64,000 nucleotides of DNA from Cellulomonas chengniuliangii (GTDB taxonomy: Bacteria; Actinomycetota; Actinomycetes; Actinomycetales; Cellulomonadaceae): the NCBI RefSeq assembly GCF_024508335.1, contig NZ_CP101988.1, positions 372,001-436,000 on the forward strand, in the 5' to 3' direction. Below the pieces are notes generated by a model that was not told the DNA's origin, did not search any database, and saw nothing but the letters and a program-made list of their open reading frames with translations. A program made the translations under genes and the position numbers. Shown one piece after another: positions 32,570 through 41,795 of the stretch. The stretch's first letter is position 1; every line of letters begins with the position of its first letter.

Positions 32570-33169
32570 TCAGTGTTCTGGCGGGTGCCGCTGCTGCGGG
32601 TGCGGGGTCTCGCCCCGGGCGAGCCGGGCGACCGTCTCGGCGATCTTCCGGGTGCGGGTCTCGGGGCGCTTCACGGCGTCGATCCGGTAGAGCACCGCGA
32701 ACCGGTTGGCCGCGGTCAAGGCGTCGAACCAGGCCTGCGCCTCCGGTTCGGCGGCCAGCGCGGCCAACAGGTCCTCGGGTGGCTGGATCGTCGCGCTCGA
32801 CTCGTAGGCGGCCTCCCACCGGCCGTCGGCCTGAGCGGCCCGCACCTGGGCGCGCCCCGCCTCGTGCATGCGGCCCTCCTGCTCGAGCCGCGCGACGATC
32901 CCGACGTTGCGCGCCGACCAGCGGCTGCGCGGGCGCCGGGGCGTCATCCGCTGCAGCGAGCTCTCGGCGTCACGCGAGAGCCCTTGGCCGTCGATCCAGC
33001 CGAAGCACAGCGCCTCGTCAAGGGCGGTGGCGTGCGTGAGGGTGGTGAGCGTTCCGCCCTTCTTGTGCAGCACCAGCCACACGCCCGGGGACTCGTCGTG
33101 GTGCTCCTGGAGCCAGGCGCGCCACGCGGCGGCGTCCGGGAGGAGCAGCTCGGGCAGGTCGTCGGCCAT
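32570..33169 (-). CDS. YdeI/OmpD-associated family protein
   Basis: 199 residues, cytosolic. The blocks AAAWRAWLQEHHDESPGVWL, ALDEALCFGWIDGQG, MTPRRPRSRWSARNVGIV and AWFDALTAANRFAVLYRID are diagnostic for the YdeI/OmpD-associated (DUF1905-neighbouring) family. In Bacillus, YdeI homologues have been linked to peptide-antibiotic tolerance, but the molecular activity is not established. ATG 33169 is used; the upstream in-frame stretch lacks family similarity. It is divergent from the ABC exporter operon. Confidence 0.85.
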   Translation of the reverse strand: MADDLPELLLPDAAAWRAWLQEHHDESPGVWLVLHKKGGTLTTLTHATALDEALCFGWIDGQGLSRDAESSLQRMTPRRPRSRWSARNVGIVARLEQEGRMHEAGRAQVRAAQADGRWEAAYESSATIQPPEDLLAALAAEPEAQAWFDALTAANRFAVLYRIDAVKRPETRTRKIAETVARLARGETPHPQQRHPPEH

Positions 33170-33335
33170 GGGGCCATCGTGGCCCGAGCACGCGACTCGC
33201 GCCTCGTGGCCCATTGCCTCTGAGCCGTCCGGCTCCTCTGCGCTGCTCTCGGGCGATCGCGATGGGGCCAGCGTCTGCTGCGGCGCCCAGCCTGGCCCAT
33301 GAGAGAAATTCCATCCCGTATGTCCAGGTTGTCGC

Positions 33336-33341
33336 TACGCT
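33336..33341 (+). promoter_or_regulatory. -10 hexamer TACGCT of a putative leaderless promoter
   Basis: TACGCT is exactly 6 nt before GTG 33348 of the first ABC exporter gene, the same hexamer and spacing as at 6737-6742, without a ribosome site. Confidence 0.5.
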
Positions 33342-33347
33342 CCGCGG

Positions 33348-35273
33348 GTGATCCGCACCTGGTACACCGCTGCCGTCGCGCCTCGCCTGGCCACCGCGCG
33401 CCTCCTGCCGACCGCCGGAGCGGGCCTCGTGGCAGGGCTCAGCGTCCTCAACCTCGCGCTGGGCCTGCTGCCGGTCGCCTTCGTCATCGCGACGAGCCTT
33501 GTGGTCGGGCAGGTCCCGGCGGCCGTCGAGGGCGGCATCGGCTCGCCCGCGTGGGACGGCCTCGTGCGGGACTTCGTGCTCGCGGCCGCGGCCTTCTGCG
33601 CGCAGCAGGTCCTCGCGCCCGTCCAGACCGCGCTGGGCGTGCGCGTCAAGCGCCGGGTCGACGGGGCGGTGCGCGACCGCATGCTCGCGAGCAGCCTGCG
33701 CTCGACGGGCATCGGGCCCATGGAGGACCAGGCCACCCTCGACGCGCTCAGCGAGGCCACGCGGCAGGTGGACTCGGACTTCCACACGCCGGGCGACGCC
33801 TGCGCCGGGCTGCTCGCGCTCCTCGCGCGCTATGTGCGGCTCGCGGGCTTCGCCGTGCTGCTCGGCCTCGTCTCGTCCTGGTGGTCTGCGGCGGCGCTGG
33901 TCGTGGCGACCATGGTGTTCCGGTACGGGCAGCGTGGCGGGCTGCGCAAGTACTCGACGGCCTGGCGCGGGGTGGTCGGTGTGCGGCGACGGGCCGAGTA
34001 CCTGCGCGACGTGGCCATGGGCCCGGCAGCAGCCAAGGAGATGCGCGTCTTCGGCCTCAGCGGTTGGTTCGGCGACCGCTACGAGGAGGCGACGGCGCAG
34101 ATGCTGGCGCCCGTGAGCGCTCGGCGGCGCGCCATCTACCTGCGGCCCTACCTCCTCTACACGGCTATCGGGCTGCTGATCGGCGCAGGCGTGCTGATCG
34201 CGCTCGCCCAGGGCGCAGCCTCCGGCGACGTGACCCTCACCGGGCTCACTTTGGGGCTGCAGGCCGTGGTGGCGGCGCTGCTGCTGGGCGAGTACTACCC
34301 GGAGTCCGACGTCGCCACGCAGTACGGCATGCAGTCGGTGGCCGCGCTCGAGGAGTTCGAGGCCAGGATCGACGCGGCACAAGACCTGGTGCGCACCGAG
34401 GGGGCCGGCGAGGTGGCGCCCGACAGCCCGCGCGCCGCGTTGCGGTTCGAGGGGGTCGGCTTCAACTACCCGGGCAGCGCCCGGGCGGTGCTCGACGGGC
34501 TGGACCTCGAGCTGCCCGCGGGCCGCAGCACCGCGATCGTGGGTGTCAACGGGGCCGGCAAGACGACCCTCGTCAAACTCCTCACCCGCCTGCACGAGCC
34601 CACGGCCGGCGTCATCACCTGCGACGGCGCCGACATCGCGAGCCTCGACGTGTCGGCATGGCGACGCCAGGTCAGCGTGGTCTTCCAGGACTTCGTCCGG
34701 TACGAGCTGACCGCCGCGGAGAACATCGCCGTCGGCGCGGCGCATGTGCCGCGCACGGAGGACGCCGTGCGCCAGGCTGCCCGGGAGGCGGCGATCCTGG
34801 ACGCCCTCGAGGCGCTGCCGCGCGGGCTCGACTCGCCGCTGTCCCGGGCTTACGAGGGCGGCGCGGACCTGTCGGGCGGCCAGTGGCAGCGCATCGCGAT
34901 CGCCCGATCCCTCTACGCGCTGCAGGCCGGGGCGCGGGTCCTCGTGCTCGATGAGCCCACATCAGCCCTCGACGTCCGTGCCGAGGCGGCGTTCTTCGAC
35001 CGCTTCGTCGAGCTCACCCGTGGGGTCACCTCCGTGCTGATCTCCCACCGCTTCTCGAGCGTGCGCCGCGCCGATCACATCGTCGTCGTCGACCAGGGCC
35101 GGGTCGCGGAGCAGGGCTCGCACGAGGAGCTGCTCGCGGCGGACGGGCACTACGCCCGGCTGTTCCGGCTCCAGGCCGAGCGGTTCGACGACGAGCCCGA
35201 CGCCGCGGAGGACCCCGACGGCGACCGCGCGCCGGGTACGGCAGCCGACCGCAACTCAGGGGGACGATCATGA
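33348..35273 (+). CDS. ABC exporter, fused permease-ATPase, first subunit of heterodimer
   Basis: 641 residues. Residues 1-330 form a six-helix exporter-type membrane domain. The nucleotide-binding domain is at about 365-600: Walker A GVNGAGKTTLVK, signature DLSGGQWQRIAIARS, Walker B ARVLVLDEPTSALD, H-loop ISHRFSSVR. It is coupled by a 4-bp overlap to a second fused half-transporter of similar build, so the active form is probably a heterodimer exporting a lipid, peptide or drug. The substrate is not deducible and no substrate-like peptide gene is adjacent. A Glu/Asp/Pro-rich disordered tail of about 25 residues follows the ATPase domain. GTG 33348 looks leaderless. Confidence 0.92.
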   Translation: MIRTWYTAAVAPRLATARLLPTAGAGLVAGLSVLNLALGLLPVAFVIATSLVVGQVPAAVEGGIGSPAWDGLVRDFVLAAAAFCAQQVLAPVQTALGVRVKRRVDGAVRDRMLASSLRSTGIGPMEDQATLDALSEATRQVDSDFHTPGDACAGLLALLARYVRLAGFAVLLGLVSSWWSAAALVVATMVFRYGQRGGLRKYSTAWRGVVGVRRRAEYLRDVAMGPAAAKEMRVFGLSGWFGDRYEEATAQMLAPVSARRRAIYLRPYLLYTAIGLLIGAGVLIALAQGAASGDVTLTGLTLGLQAVVAALLLGEYYPESDVATQYGMQSVAALEEFEARIDAAQDLVRTEGAGEVAPDSPRAALRFEGVGFNYPGSARAVLDGLDLELPAGRSTAIVGVNGAGKTTLVKLLTRLHEPTAGVITCDGADIASLDVSAWRRQVSVVFQDFVRYELTAAENIAVGAAHVPRTEDAVRQAAREAAILDALEALPRGLDSPLSRAYEGGADLSGGQWQRIAIARSLYALQAGARVLVLDEPTSALDVRAEAAFFDRFVELTRGVTSVLISHRFSSVRRADHIVVVDQGRVAEQGSHEELLAADGHYARLFRLQAERFDDEPDAAEDPDGDRAPGTAADRNSGGRS

Positions 35274-37063
35274 GGCAGACCGTGCGCGGGGCCTACCAGC
35301 TCCTGGTGCTCACGTACCGCATCGACCCCGGCAAGCTCATCCTCTCGCTCGCGCTCATGCTGCTGCAGTCGTCGGCGCTGCCGCTCGCCGCCCCGGCGCT
35401 CGCCGCGCTGACCGACGCCGCGGTCGAGGGCGACGCCCGGAGGGCCGTCATCGCCGCGGTCGTCGTCGCCGTGCTCGTGATCGCCTCGCTCACCGCCGGG
35501 CACTTCGCCCACATCTTCTACTTCGAGCTCGGCGACCTCGCCCTGATGCGCCTCGAGCGGGAGCTCGTCGAGCTCTCGAACGACTCCCCGGGCCTCGAGC
35601 ACCACGAGCGGGCCGACTACGCGGACAAGATCCAGGTGCTGCGCACGGAGCTGCAGCGCTCGGGCTGGGGCTCGATGCAGGCGCTGCTGTCGAGCCTCGG
35701 CCTGGGGGTCGCGGTGGCCATCACGGCGGTGCTGCTCGCCGGGCTCAACCCGTGGCTGCTGGCGCTGCCGGTCGCGGCGCTGCCCCCGCTGCTGCTCGGC
35801 CGCCGCGCGGAGTCCACGGCCGCCCAGGCCCGGGACCAGGCGGCGCTGGACAACCGTCGGGCGCGGCACCTGTTCGTGATCGCGACGGACGCGGGGCCCG
35901 CCAAGGAGCTGCGCGTCTGCGGCCTCGAGGGCGACCTGCGCGCCCGGCACGCGGCAGCCTGGTCGCGGGCCACCGCGACCCTCTGGCGAGGCGAGGTCCG
36001 GGCCAGCGTGCTCCGCGTCGCGGGGCAGCTCGTGTTCGCGGCGGCCTACGTCGCGGCCACGCTGCTCGTGGTGCGGGATGCTGTCGAGGGGCACCGGACC
36101 GTGGGCGATGTGATCCTGGTCATCACGCTCGCCGCGCAGGTGAACGCGCAGGTCACCTCGACCGTGACCATCCTGCAGCAGCTGCAGCGCACCGCCCGGA
36201 CCATGGCCGACCTCGAGTGGATGCGCGAGGTCGTGCGCCCCCGCCCCGTGGCCGGCCTCGCAGCGCCGTTGCCCGCCCCCGACGCGATCCGCTCCGGGAT
36301 CACGTTCGAGGGGGTTGCGTTCACCTACCCAGGCACCGACCGGCCTGTGCTCGCCGACGTCGACCTCAGCCTGCCGCCGGGGACGACGGTGGCGATCGTG
36401 GGGGAGAACGGCGCCGGCAAGACGACGTTGGTGAAGCTGCTCTGCCGGTTCTACGACGCCACGGCGGGGACGGTGGCGATCGACGGGGTGGACCTGCGCC
36501 ACCTCGACGCGGACGACTGGCGGGCACGCGTCGCCGCGGGGTTCCAAGACTTCTCCCGCTTCGAGCTGCTGGCGCGCGAGAACGTGGGAGTCGGCCACCT
36601 GCCCGACATCGGCTCGGACGAGGCGGTCCTGGCGGCGCTGGGACGGGCGCACGCCGAGGGGGTGCTCGAGCGGCTGGACCACGGGCTCGACTCGCAGCTG
36701 GGCACGACGCACAGCGACGGGGCGCAGCTCTCGGGCGGGCAGTGGCAGAAGCTGGCGTTGGGCCGCGCGATGATGCGCGAGGCGCCGTTGCTGCTCGTGC
36801 TCGACGAGCCCACCTCGGCGCTCGACGCCCAGGCCGAGCACGAGCTGTTCGAGCGGTACGCCGAGAACGCCCGCCGAGTGGGCGAGCTGACGGGGGCCAT
36901 CACCCTGCTGGTCTCGCACCGGTTCTCGACGGTGCGGATGGCCGACCTCATCCTCGTGGTGGCCGACGGGCGGATCGCCGAGCAGGGCTCCCACGCCGAG
37001 CTGGTCTCCCAGGGCGGCCTGTACGCAGAGCTCTTCAACCTGCAGGCCGCGGCGTACCGCTAG
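35270..37063 (+). CDS. ABC exporter, fused permease-ATPase, second subunit of heterodimer
   Basis: 597 residues. Exporter membrane domain (about 1-330) is followed by the ATPase domain: Walker A GENGAGKTTLVK, signature QLSGGQWQKLALGRA, Walker B LLLVLDEPTSALD, H-loop VSHRFSTVR. The catalytic Glu after Walker B is present in both subunits, so both sites could hydrolyse ATP, unlike the many heterodimeric exporters with one degenerate site. ATG 35270 overlaps the first subunit stop (ATGA). The sequence is only moderately similar to its partner, so it is not a recent duplication. Confidence 0.92.
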   Translation: MRQTVRGAYQLLVLTYRIDPGKLILSLALMLLQSSALPLAAPALAALTDAAVEGDARRAVIAAVVVAVLVIASLTAGHFAHIFYFELGDLALMRLERELVELSNDSPGLEHHERADYADKIQVLRTELQRSGWGSMQALLSSLGLGVAVAITAVLLAGLNPWLLALPVAALPPLLLGRRAESTAAQARDQAALDNRRARHLFVIATDAGPAKELRVCGLEGDLRARHAAAWSRATATLWRGEVRASVLRVAGQLVFAAAYVAATLLVVRDAVEGHRTVGDVILVITLAAQVNAQVTSTVTILQQLQRTARTMADLEWMREVVRPRPVAGLAAPLPAPDAIRSGITFEGVAFTYPGTDRPVLADVDLSLPPGTTVAIVGENGAGKTTLVKLLCRFYDATAGTVAIDGVDLRHLDADDWRARVAAGFQDFSRFELLARENVGVGHLPDIGSDEAVLAALGRAHAEGVLERLDHGLDSQLGTTHSDGAQLSGGQWQKLALGRAMMREAPLLLVLDEPTSALDAQAEHELFERYAENARRVGELTGAITLLVSHRFSTVRMADLILVVADGRIAEQGSHAELVSQGGLYAELFNLQAAAYR

Positions 37064-37349
37064 GCCGGGGCGCCGTCGGACGGCTGCGCCGCAGGGGGGC
37101 GCGGCCACCGGTGGGCGCCCGCTCAGAGTGCTCTCAGGCGCGTGGAGTTCACTGTGGTACAGGTGCGGGCGCGCTGGTGTCGTGCTGCCCGCCGACCTCC
37201 GCCCAGCGGGCTGCGAAACCCAAAGGTCCCAGGTTTCGGGCCCCATGGAGTCGTAAATTGCGAGTAAAGAGTGCAGAAGGCTTGATCCATGCCGCCATGG
37301 CACCGACTGGCATCTGCCACCGCTCAGCGTGCCCGTCAAAGGAGTGTCT

Positions 37350-39248
37350 GTGAGCCGAACCCTGGACAGCGTGACCCTGCCCGCCGCTGTGCGGGCCAGC
37401 CTCGACGCCTGCGCGAACGTCATCGTCCCGAGCACGCGTGACGAGCTGTACCGGTTGGCCCTGGGCCCTGAGGGCGGCCCCCGGTTCTCCGTCGACTACG
37501 ACGTGAACGGGACGCCCGTCACCGAGGCCACCGTGGTGCGGGGCAAGAACGGCATCGCCGTGAACTACCCCGAGGACTACATGCGCCGGCGCGACCCGGA
37601 CTGCATGCGCGTCGCCGACGACCTGCCCACCGACAAGCCGCGCTACCGCGACGTCTTCGGCGCGGAGTTCGCCCCCGTCAAGGCGGAGACGCTCGACTGG
37701 CTCTCCCGCCAAGACCTCGTGGTGGTGCCCTTCAAGGCCGGTGGGCTCACCCACGGCTACCCGTCGCTGGCCATCTGCCCCGTGAACTCCGCGTTCTTCG
37801 CGCTGACCCTCGTCGACCTGCAGGGCTGGGTGACGCTCGACGAGATCGGGCCCTTCACGCCGCGCAGCATCCTGTACGTCGCGCCCCCGTTCCGGCACAC
37901 GCACTTCGACGGCCGACAGGTCGTGGTGCACGACCGCACCGACACCCTGCACGAGGTGTTCGCGTACAACCTCTACCCGGGGCCGAGCGCCAAGAAGGGC
38001 GTGTTCTCGGTGCTGCTCGACATCGGCGAGCACGAGGGATGGGTCACCGCGCACGCGTCCTCGGTGCGCGTCACCACCCCGTACGAGAACGAGACCGTCG
38101 TGATGCACGAGGGCGCCTCGGGCGGCGGCAAGTCGGAGATGTACCAGGAGATCCGCCGCCAGGAGGACGGCCGCATCCTGCTCGGCACGAACGTGGTGAG
38201 CAACGAGCCCTACGTCATCACGCTCGGCGAGACGAGCGCCCTGGCGCCCGTCACCGACGACATGACGTTGTGCCACAAGGACCTGCAGCGCGGTGACGGC
38301 AAGCTCGTGGTCGCCGACGCGGAGGACGGCTGGTTTGTGCGCGTCGACAACCTCACCGAGTACGGCCAGGACATCGCGTTCGAGCGCGCCTGCATCCACC
38401 CCGAGCAGCCGCTGGTGTTCTTCAACATCGACGGCACGCCCGACTCGACCGTGCTGCCGTGGGAGCACACGCTGGACTCCAACGGCAAGCGGTGCCCCAA
38501 CCCGCGCGTGGTGATCCCGCGCAGCCAGATCCGGCACGTCGTCAGCGAGCCCGCCGACGTGGACGTGCGGACCTTCGGGGTGCGCATGCCAGCCTGCACC
38601 CGGGCCAACCCCTCCTACGGGATCATGGGCATGACCCACGTCGTCCCCGCCTCGCTGGCGTGGTTGTGGCGGCTCATCGCGCCACGCGGCGACAAGAACC
38701 CGTCGATCGGTGAGAGCAAGGCCGCGACGGACAAGCTCGCCCACGGCGGGATGGTGGCCGAGGGCGTCGGCTCGTACTGGCCGTTCTCCACGGGCACCAA
38801 GGTCGCGGCCGCGAACCTGCTGCTCCAGCAGCTCGTCGAGGCGAACCGCACGCGCTACGTGCTGACCCCCAACCAGCACATCGGCGCCTACAAGGTGGGC
38901 TTCTCCGCCGAGTGGCTCACCCGTGAGTACCTGGCCCGCCGCGGTGGCGGACGGCTGCGCCAGAGCGAGCTCGTCGAGGCGCGCTGCCCGCTGTTCGGCT
39001 ACACGCTCAAGGAGATGAAGATCGACGGGCAGCTCGTGCGGCCCACGTTCCTGCGCCCTGAGCAGCAGTCCCAGGTGGGCGAGGAGGCGTACGACGCGGG
39101 AGCGAAGATCCTCACGGACTTCTTCAAGAGCGAGCTCGCGCAGTTCCTCACCGACGACCTGGACCCGCTGGGCCGCAAGATCATCGAGGTGTGCATGCGC
39201 GACGGGTCGATCGACGAGTACGTCGACCTGACGCCGCTCTACCTGTAG
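37350..39248 (+). CDS. DUF4914 family protein with PEPCK-like P-loop
   Basis: About 632 residues, cytosolic. It carries the motif VMHEGASGGGKSEMYQEI at about residue 255, a Walker-A-like loop (GASGGGKS) of the kind seen in PEP carboxykinase-type ATP-binding folds. The overall sequence matches my recollection of DUF4914, an uncharacterised family of about this length. Other conserved-looking blocks: PFKAGGLTHGYPSLAICP near residue 131, FFNIDGTPDSTVLPWEHT near 364, TPNQHIGAYKVGFSAEWL near 510. GTG 37350 is chosen because AAAGGAG sits 5 nt upstream. It stands alone between the ABC exporter and a terminator. An ATP- or GTP-dependent phosphotransfer or carboxy-lyase role is an inference from the P-loop only. 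Confidence 0.8.
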   Translation: MSRTLDSVTLPAAVRASLDACANVIVPSTRDELYRLALGPEGGPRFSVDYDVNGTPVTEATVVRGKNGIAVNYPEDYMRRRDPDCMRVADDLPTDKPRYRDVFGAEFAPVKAETLDWLSRQDLVVVPFKAGGLTHGYPSLAICPVNSAFFALTLVDLQGWVTLDEIGPFTPRSILYVAPPFRHTHFDGRQVVVHDRTDTLHEVFAYNLYPGPSAKKGVFSVLLDIGEHEGWVTAHASSVRVTTPYENETVVMHEGASGGGKSEMYQEIRRQEDGRILLGTNVVSNEPYVITLGETSALAPVTDDMTLCHKDLQRGDGKLVVADAEDGWFVRVDNLTEYGQDIAFERACIHPEQPLVFFNIDGTPDSTVLPWEHTLDSNGKRCPNPRVVIPRSQIRHVVSEPADVDVRTFGVRMPACTRANPSYGIMGMTHVVPASLAWLWRLIAPRGDKNPSIGESKAATDKLAHGGMVAEGVGSYWPFSTGTKVAAANLLLQQLVEANRTRYVLTPNQHIGAYKVGFSAEWLTREYLARRGGGRLRQSELVEARCPLFGYTLKEMKIDGQLVRPTFLRPEQQSQVGEEAYDAGAKILTDFFKSELAQFLTDDLDPLGRKIIEVCMRDGSIDEYVDLTPLYL

Positions 39249-39290
39249 GGCGCGACCTCAAGACGCGGCAGCGCCGCTCAGCGCGCACGC

Positions 39291-39332
39291 GCACGACGGG
39301 CCGGGGACCTCACGGTTCCCGGCCCGTCGTGC
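39291..39332. terminator. Perfect 15-bp stem hairpin after the DUF4914 gene
   Basis: Arms 39291-39305 and 39318-39332 are perfectly complementary with a 12-nt loop, 43 bp after the DUF4914 stop. This and the following leader account for the 232-bp gap before the glutamine amidotransferase gene, in which I see no other gene. Confidence 0.8.
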
Positions 39333-39480
39333 TGCCTGGCCCCCAGTGCACGGTCCCCCGAGTCGCGCCCGGGCGCGCGGGTTGCTGCACTGGAGGAGGG
39401 CAGGGACGTCGCGGCGCGTCGAGGCGCCGGACCCGCCCGTAGCGGAGGGCGTCGAGCCCTCGGCGGAGCAGGGGGCTCTG

Positions 39481-40377
39481 ATGTGTCGACTGTTCGGCAT
39501 GCACGCGGGGCGCACCCCCGCGCGCGCGACGATGTGGCTGCTGACCGACCCCGACAGCCTGGCCCAGCAGTCCCGTCGGGAGGCGGACGGCACGGGCATC
39601 GGCGTCTTCGGGCCGGGCGGCGCCCCGATCGTCGACAAGCAGCCGATCGCCGCGTACGAGGACAAGGCCTTCGCCACCGAGGCGCGCGAGCTCGAGAGCC
39701 GCACGTTCGTGGCGCACGTCCGGTACGCGAGCACGGGCGCCAACACCCTGGTGAACACCCACCCCTTCGAGCAGGACGGCCGCCTGCTGGCGCACAACGG
39801 CGTGCTCCAGGGCCTGGACGTGCTGGAAGCGCGGCTTCGCGAGCTGGGCGTCATGGGCCTGGTGCGCGGCCAGACAGACAGTGAGCGCATGTTCGCCCTG
39901 ATCACCGCCGAGGCGCGGCGCAACGGCGGCGACGTGGGCGCCGCCATCGTCACGGCGTTGACCTGGATCATCGAGAACATCCCGCTCTACGCGGCGAACA
40001 TCGTGCTCACCACCCCGTCCGAGCTGTGGGCCGTGCGCTACCCGGACACCCACCCGCTGTACGTGCTCGAGCGACCGTCGCGGGAGGGTGGCGACCAGAA
40101 CGCGCCGCATCCCGCGCGGCTCGAGGCGCGGACGCGGCGGATCAGCGTCCGCAGCGACACCCTCGCCGAGCGCGGCTCGGTGATCGTCGCCACCGAGCCG
40201 ATGGACTCCGATCCGGGGTGGCGCCAGATGGGGGCGGGAGAGGTGGCCCACGTCGGCGAGGACCTGCACGTGCACAGCAGCGCGCCGCTGCCGCCACGAC
40301 CGGCGCACCCGCTCAGCCTCAAGGACCTGGAGCCTCGGGCCGCGTCGTCCCAGCAGTCGAGCGCCGCGCGCGGATGA
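39481..40377 (+). CDS. Class II glutamine amidotransferase domain protein (YafJ/EgtC-like)
   Basis: 298 residues. It begins MCRLFGMHAG, placing Cys2 as the N-terminal nucleophile after Met removal, the hallmark of Ntn-type class II amidotransferases. Supporting blocks are FVAHVRYASTG and LLAHNGVLQG, the conserved strands that bind glutamine, as in PurF, YafJ and EgtC-type proteins. No synthetase domain is fused, so the acceptor is unknown. A 40-residue disordered tail follows. ATG 39481 is fixed by the requirement for an N-terminal Cys. No ergothioneine genes (egtB/D) are adjacent. Confidence 0.9.
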   Translation: MCRLFGMHAGRTPARATMWLLTDPDSLAQQSRREADGTGIGVFGPGGAPIVDKQPIAAYEDKAFATEARELESRTFVAHVRYASTGANTLVNTHPFEQDGRLLAHNGVLQGLDVLEARLRELGVMGLVRGQTDSERMFALITAEARRNGGDVGAAIVTALTWIIENIPLYAANIVLTTPSELWAVRYPDTHPLYVLERPSREGGDQNAPHPARLEARTRRISVRSDTLAERGSVIVATEPMDSDPGWRQMGAGEVAHVGEDLHVHSSAPLPPRPAHPLSLKDLEPRAASSQQSSAARG

Positions 40378-40388
40378 CCGGCGCCGGG

Positions 40389-40772
40389 TCAGTCGACGGC
40401 GGACGCGGCGGCGCGCAGCGTCTGCGGAGAGGTGCCGGGCGCGAGCGGGTACAGATCCTCCGACCAGTCGGTGAGGACCACCGACTCGTCGGCGGGGAAG
40501 CCTGGCATGCGGGTCAGCCGGGCGACGAGCTCGGCGATCCGCTCCGCGCCGCCGTCCATGCCGATGGCCTCACCGCCAGCGAGCAGGTCCACCACCAGGG
40601 GCGGGTCCCCGTCCTCGCCCCCGATCTCCACCTGGCCCAGCGACGGGTCCACGGCTCCCGGCCTTGTCGGGTTCCAGATCGCCTCGGGCCACGCGCCGTG
40701 GATCACGGCGAGGACCGTGTCGGTGTCGAACGTGTACGGGCCGTCGACGACAGCCACCATCACCTCTGCCAT
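40389..40772 (-). CDS. Small hypothetical protein
   Basis: About 127 residues, acidic and cytosolic: it starts MVAVVDGPYTFDTDTVLAVI and contains GGEAIGMDGGAERIAELVARL. No family recognised. It could be an antitoxin- or immunity-like protein by size and charge, but nothing shows this. The start could also be GTG 40778; no ribosome site is visible for either. It converges with the amidotransferase gene, 11 bp away. Confidence 0.6.
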   Translation of the reverse strand: MAEVMVAVVDGPYTFDTDTVLAVIHGAWPEAIWNPTRPGAVDPSLGQVEIGGEDGDPPLVVDLLAGGEAIGMDGGAERIAELVARLTRMPGFPADESVVLTDWSEDLYPLAPGTSPQTLRAAASAVD

Positions 40773-41020
40773 GAGCACCGTCCGTTGACAAGAGCCCTGT
40801 CCCGGCGCTCCGCCCGCCGTGCGCGGCAGGCCGAGCGGGACCTCGTCTCCTCAGTGTCCGCCCGTCTGTGGCAAGTGGCGCGCGCGACTGGTCATCCTCC
40901 CAGCGGGACGGGGGTGGGGTCTTCCACCCACACGGGTGAATGTGACGATTCGAGGACTTCGCACGAGCCTCGGAGACTGCCACACTGCTGGGACGAGTCA
41001 GGGGGCAAAGGGGGCCTAAC

Positions 41021-41413
41021 GTGACAGATCATGCAGGCAGGTATCGGCCATCGTTGCGCTGGGACGTCCCCGCGCCGCTGAGCCTTGGCACCCGCGAGAT
41101 GCTCGCCGAGAGCCTCGACGCGCTCTTCAGCGACGAGGACACGCCGCGGGCCCGCCCGACCATCCGCACGGACGTGCAGCTGGTCGTCGTCGACCTGGCG
41201 ACGTCCTTCGCGATGATCGCCCACTTCAGCTCCGCGCCCGCCGCTGAGCGGACGCGGGTGGCTGACGTGATCTTCGACGTCAACGACGCCCTCGCGTTCG
41301 CGGGGCTACCGGCTGCGACTGGTCCGTGGGAGATCGTCGTCGGCTCCGCGGAGGTGCGGCAGGGCTACAAGACGCTCGACCTCGACGACCCGTGCTGGTC
41401 CGCCGCCGATTGA
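41021..41413 (+). CDS. Small hypothetical protein
   Basis: 130 residues, cytosolic, acidic, GTG start after AAAGGGGG. It resembles no family I recognise. The middle is a strand-rich segment (VQLVVVDLATSFAMIAHF) and the C-terminus contains WEIVVGSAEVRQGYKTLDLDD. Codon use matches the neighbours. It is divergent from the preceding small hypothetical gene across a 242-bp gap with no other recognisable element, and converges with the SipW cassette. Confidence 0.6.
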   Translation: MTDHAGRYRPSLRWDVPAPLSLGTREMLAESLDALFSDEDTPRARPTIRTDVQLVVVDLATSFAMIAHFSSAPAAERTRVADVIFDVNDALAFAGLPAATGPWEIVVGSAEVRQGYKTLDLDDPCWSAAD

Positions 41414-41447
41414 GCGGCGCGCTCGCGGGCCCCGCCCTCGGCGGCCT

Positions 41448-41795
41448 CTAGCGCCGGGGGCGGTTCTCCTCTGCCCCCGGCGCTGCCGGCGTCGGGGTGG
41501 GCGAGGATGCCGGCTCGCCGCCGGGCCGGGCGCCCGGCCCGGCTGGCGGCTTGGCCGTCGCCGTCGCGGTCGCCGTGGCGGGGCTCGCCGGTGCGGTGGA
41601 CCGGTTCGCGGCGGGGGCGGAGAAGTCGGGGACCGTGGAGAACGTCGCGGACACTGCCTCGTCGTCGATGAAGACGGCGGAGGTCGACCCGGCGACCACC
41701 GGCCCAGCGAGGGCCGCGACCCCGAGGAGGAGCACCGCGACGAGCCGCAGCGACCGGTTGCGCCCCTCGGGTCGCTCAGTCGAGGAGGAGGTCAT
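41448..41795 (-). CDS. Short exported protein with SipW-type signal peptide
   Basis: About 115 residues. A hydrophobic segment VAVLLLGVAALAGPVVAGSTSAVFIDDE matches the SipW-dependent signal type, in which the cleavage region is followed by a short FxDxE-like motif as in TasA. The mature part is only about 75 residues, Thr/Pro/Ala-rich and low complexity, so it may be a spacer or matrix peptide. ATG 41795 follows GGAGG (5 nt spacing) and overlaps the end of the signal-peptidase gene by 20 bp. The three genes 41448-43354 run in one direction and form a compact export cassette. Confidence 0.7.
   Translation of the reverse strand: MTSSSTERPEGRNRSLRLVAVLLLGVAALAGPVVAGSTSAVFIDDEAVSATFSTVPDFSAPAANRSTAPASPATATATATAKPPAGPGARPGGEPASSPTPTPAAPGAEENRPRR

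Noticed and set aside
37214-37238. CGAAACC-N11-GGTTTCG inverted repeat in the 286-bp gap before the DUF4914 gene.
   Set aside because: A 7-bp stem with a long loop and no clear promoter alignment; regulatory meaning cannot be supported, though the locally AT-richer stretch around 37253-37270 may hold the promoter.
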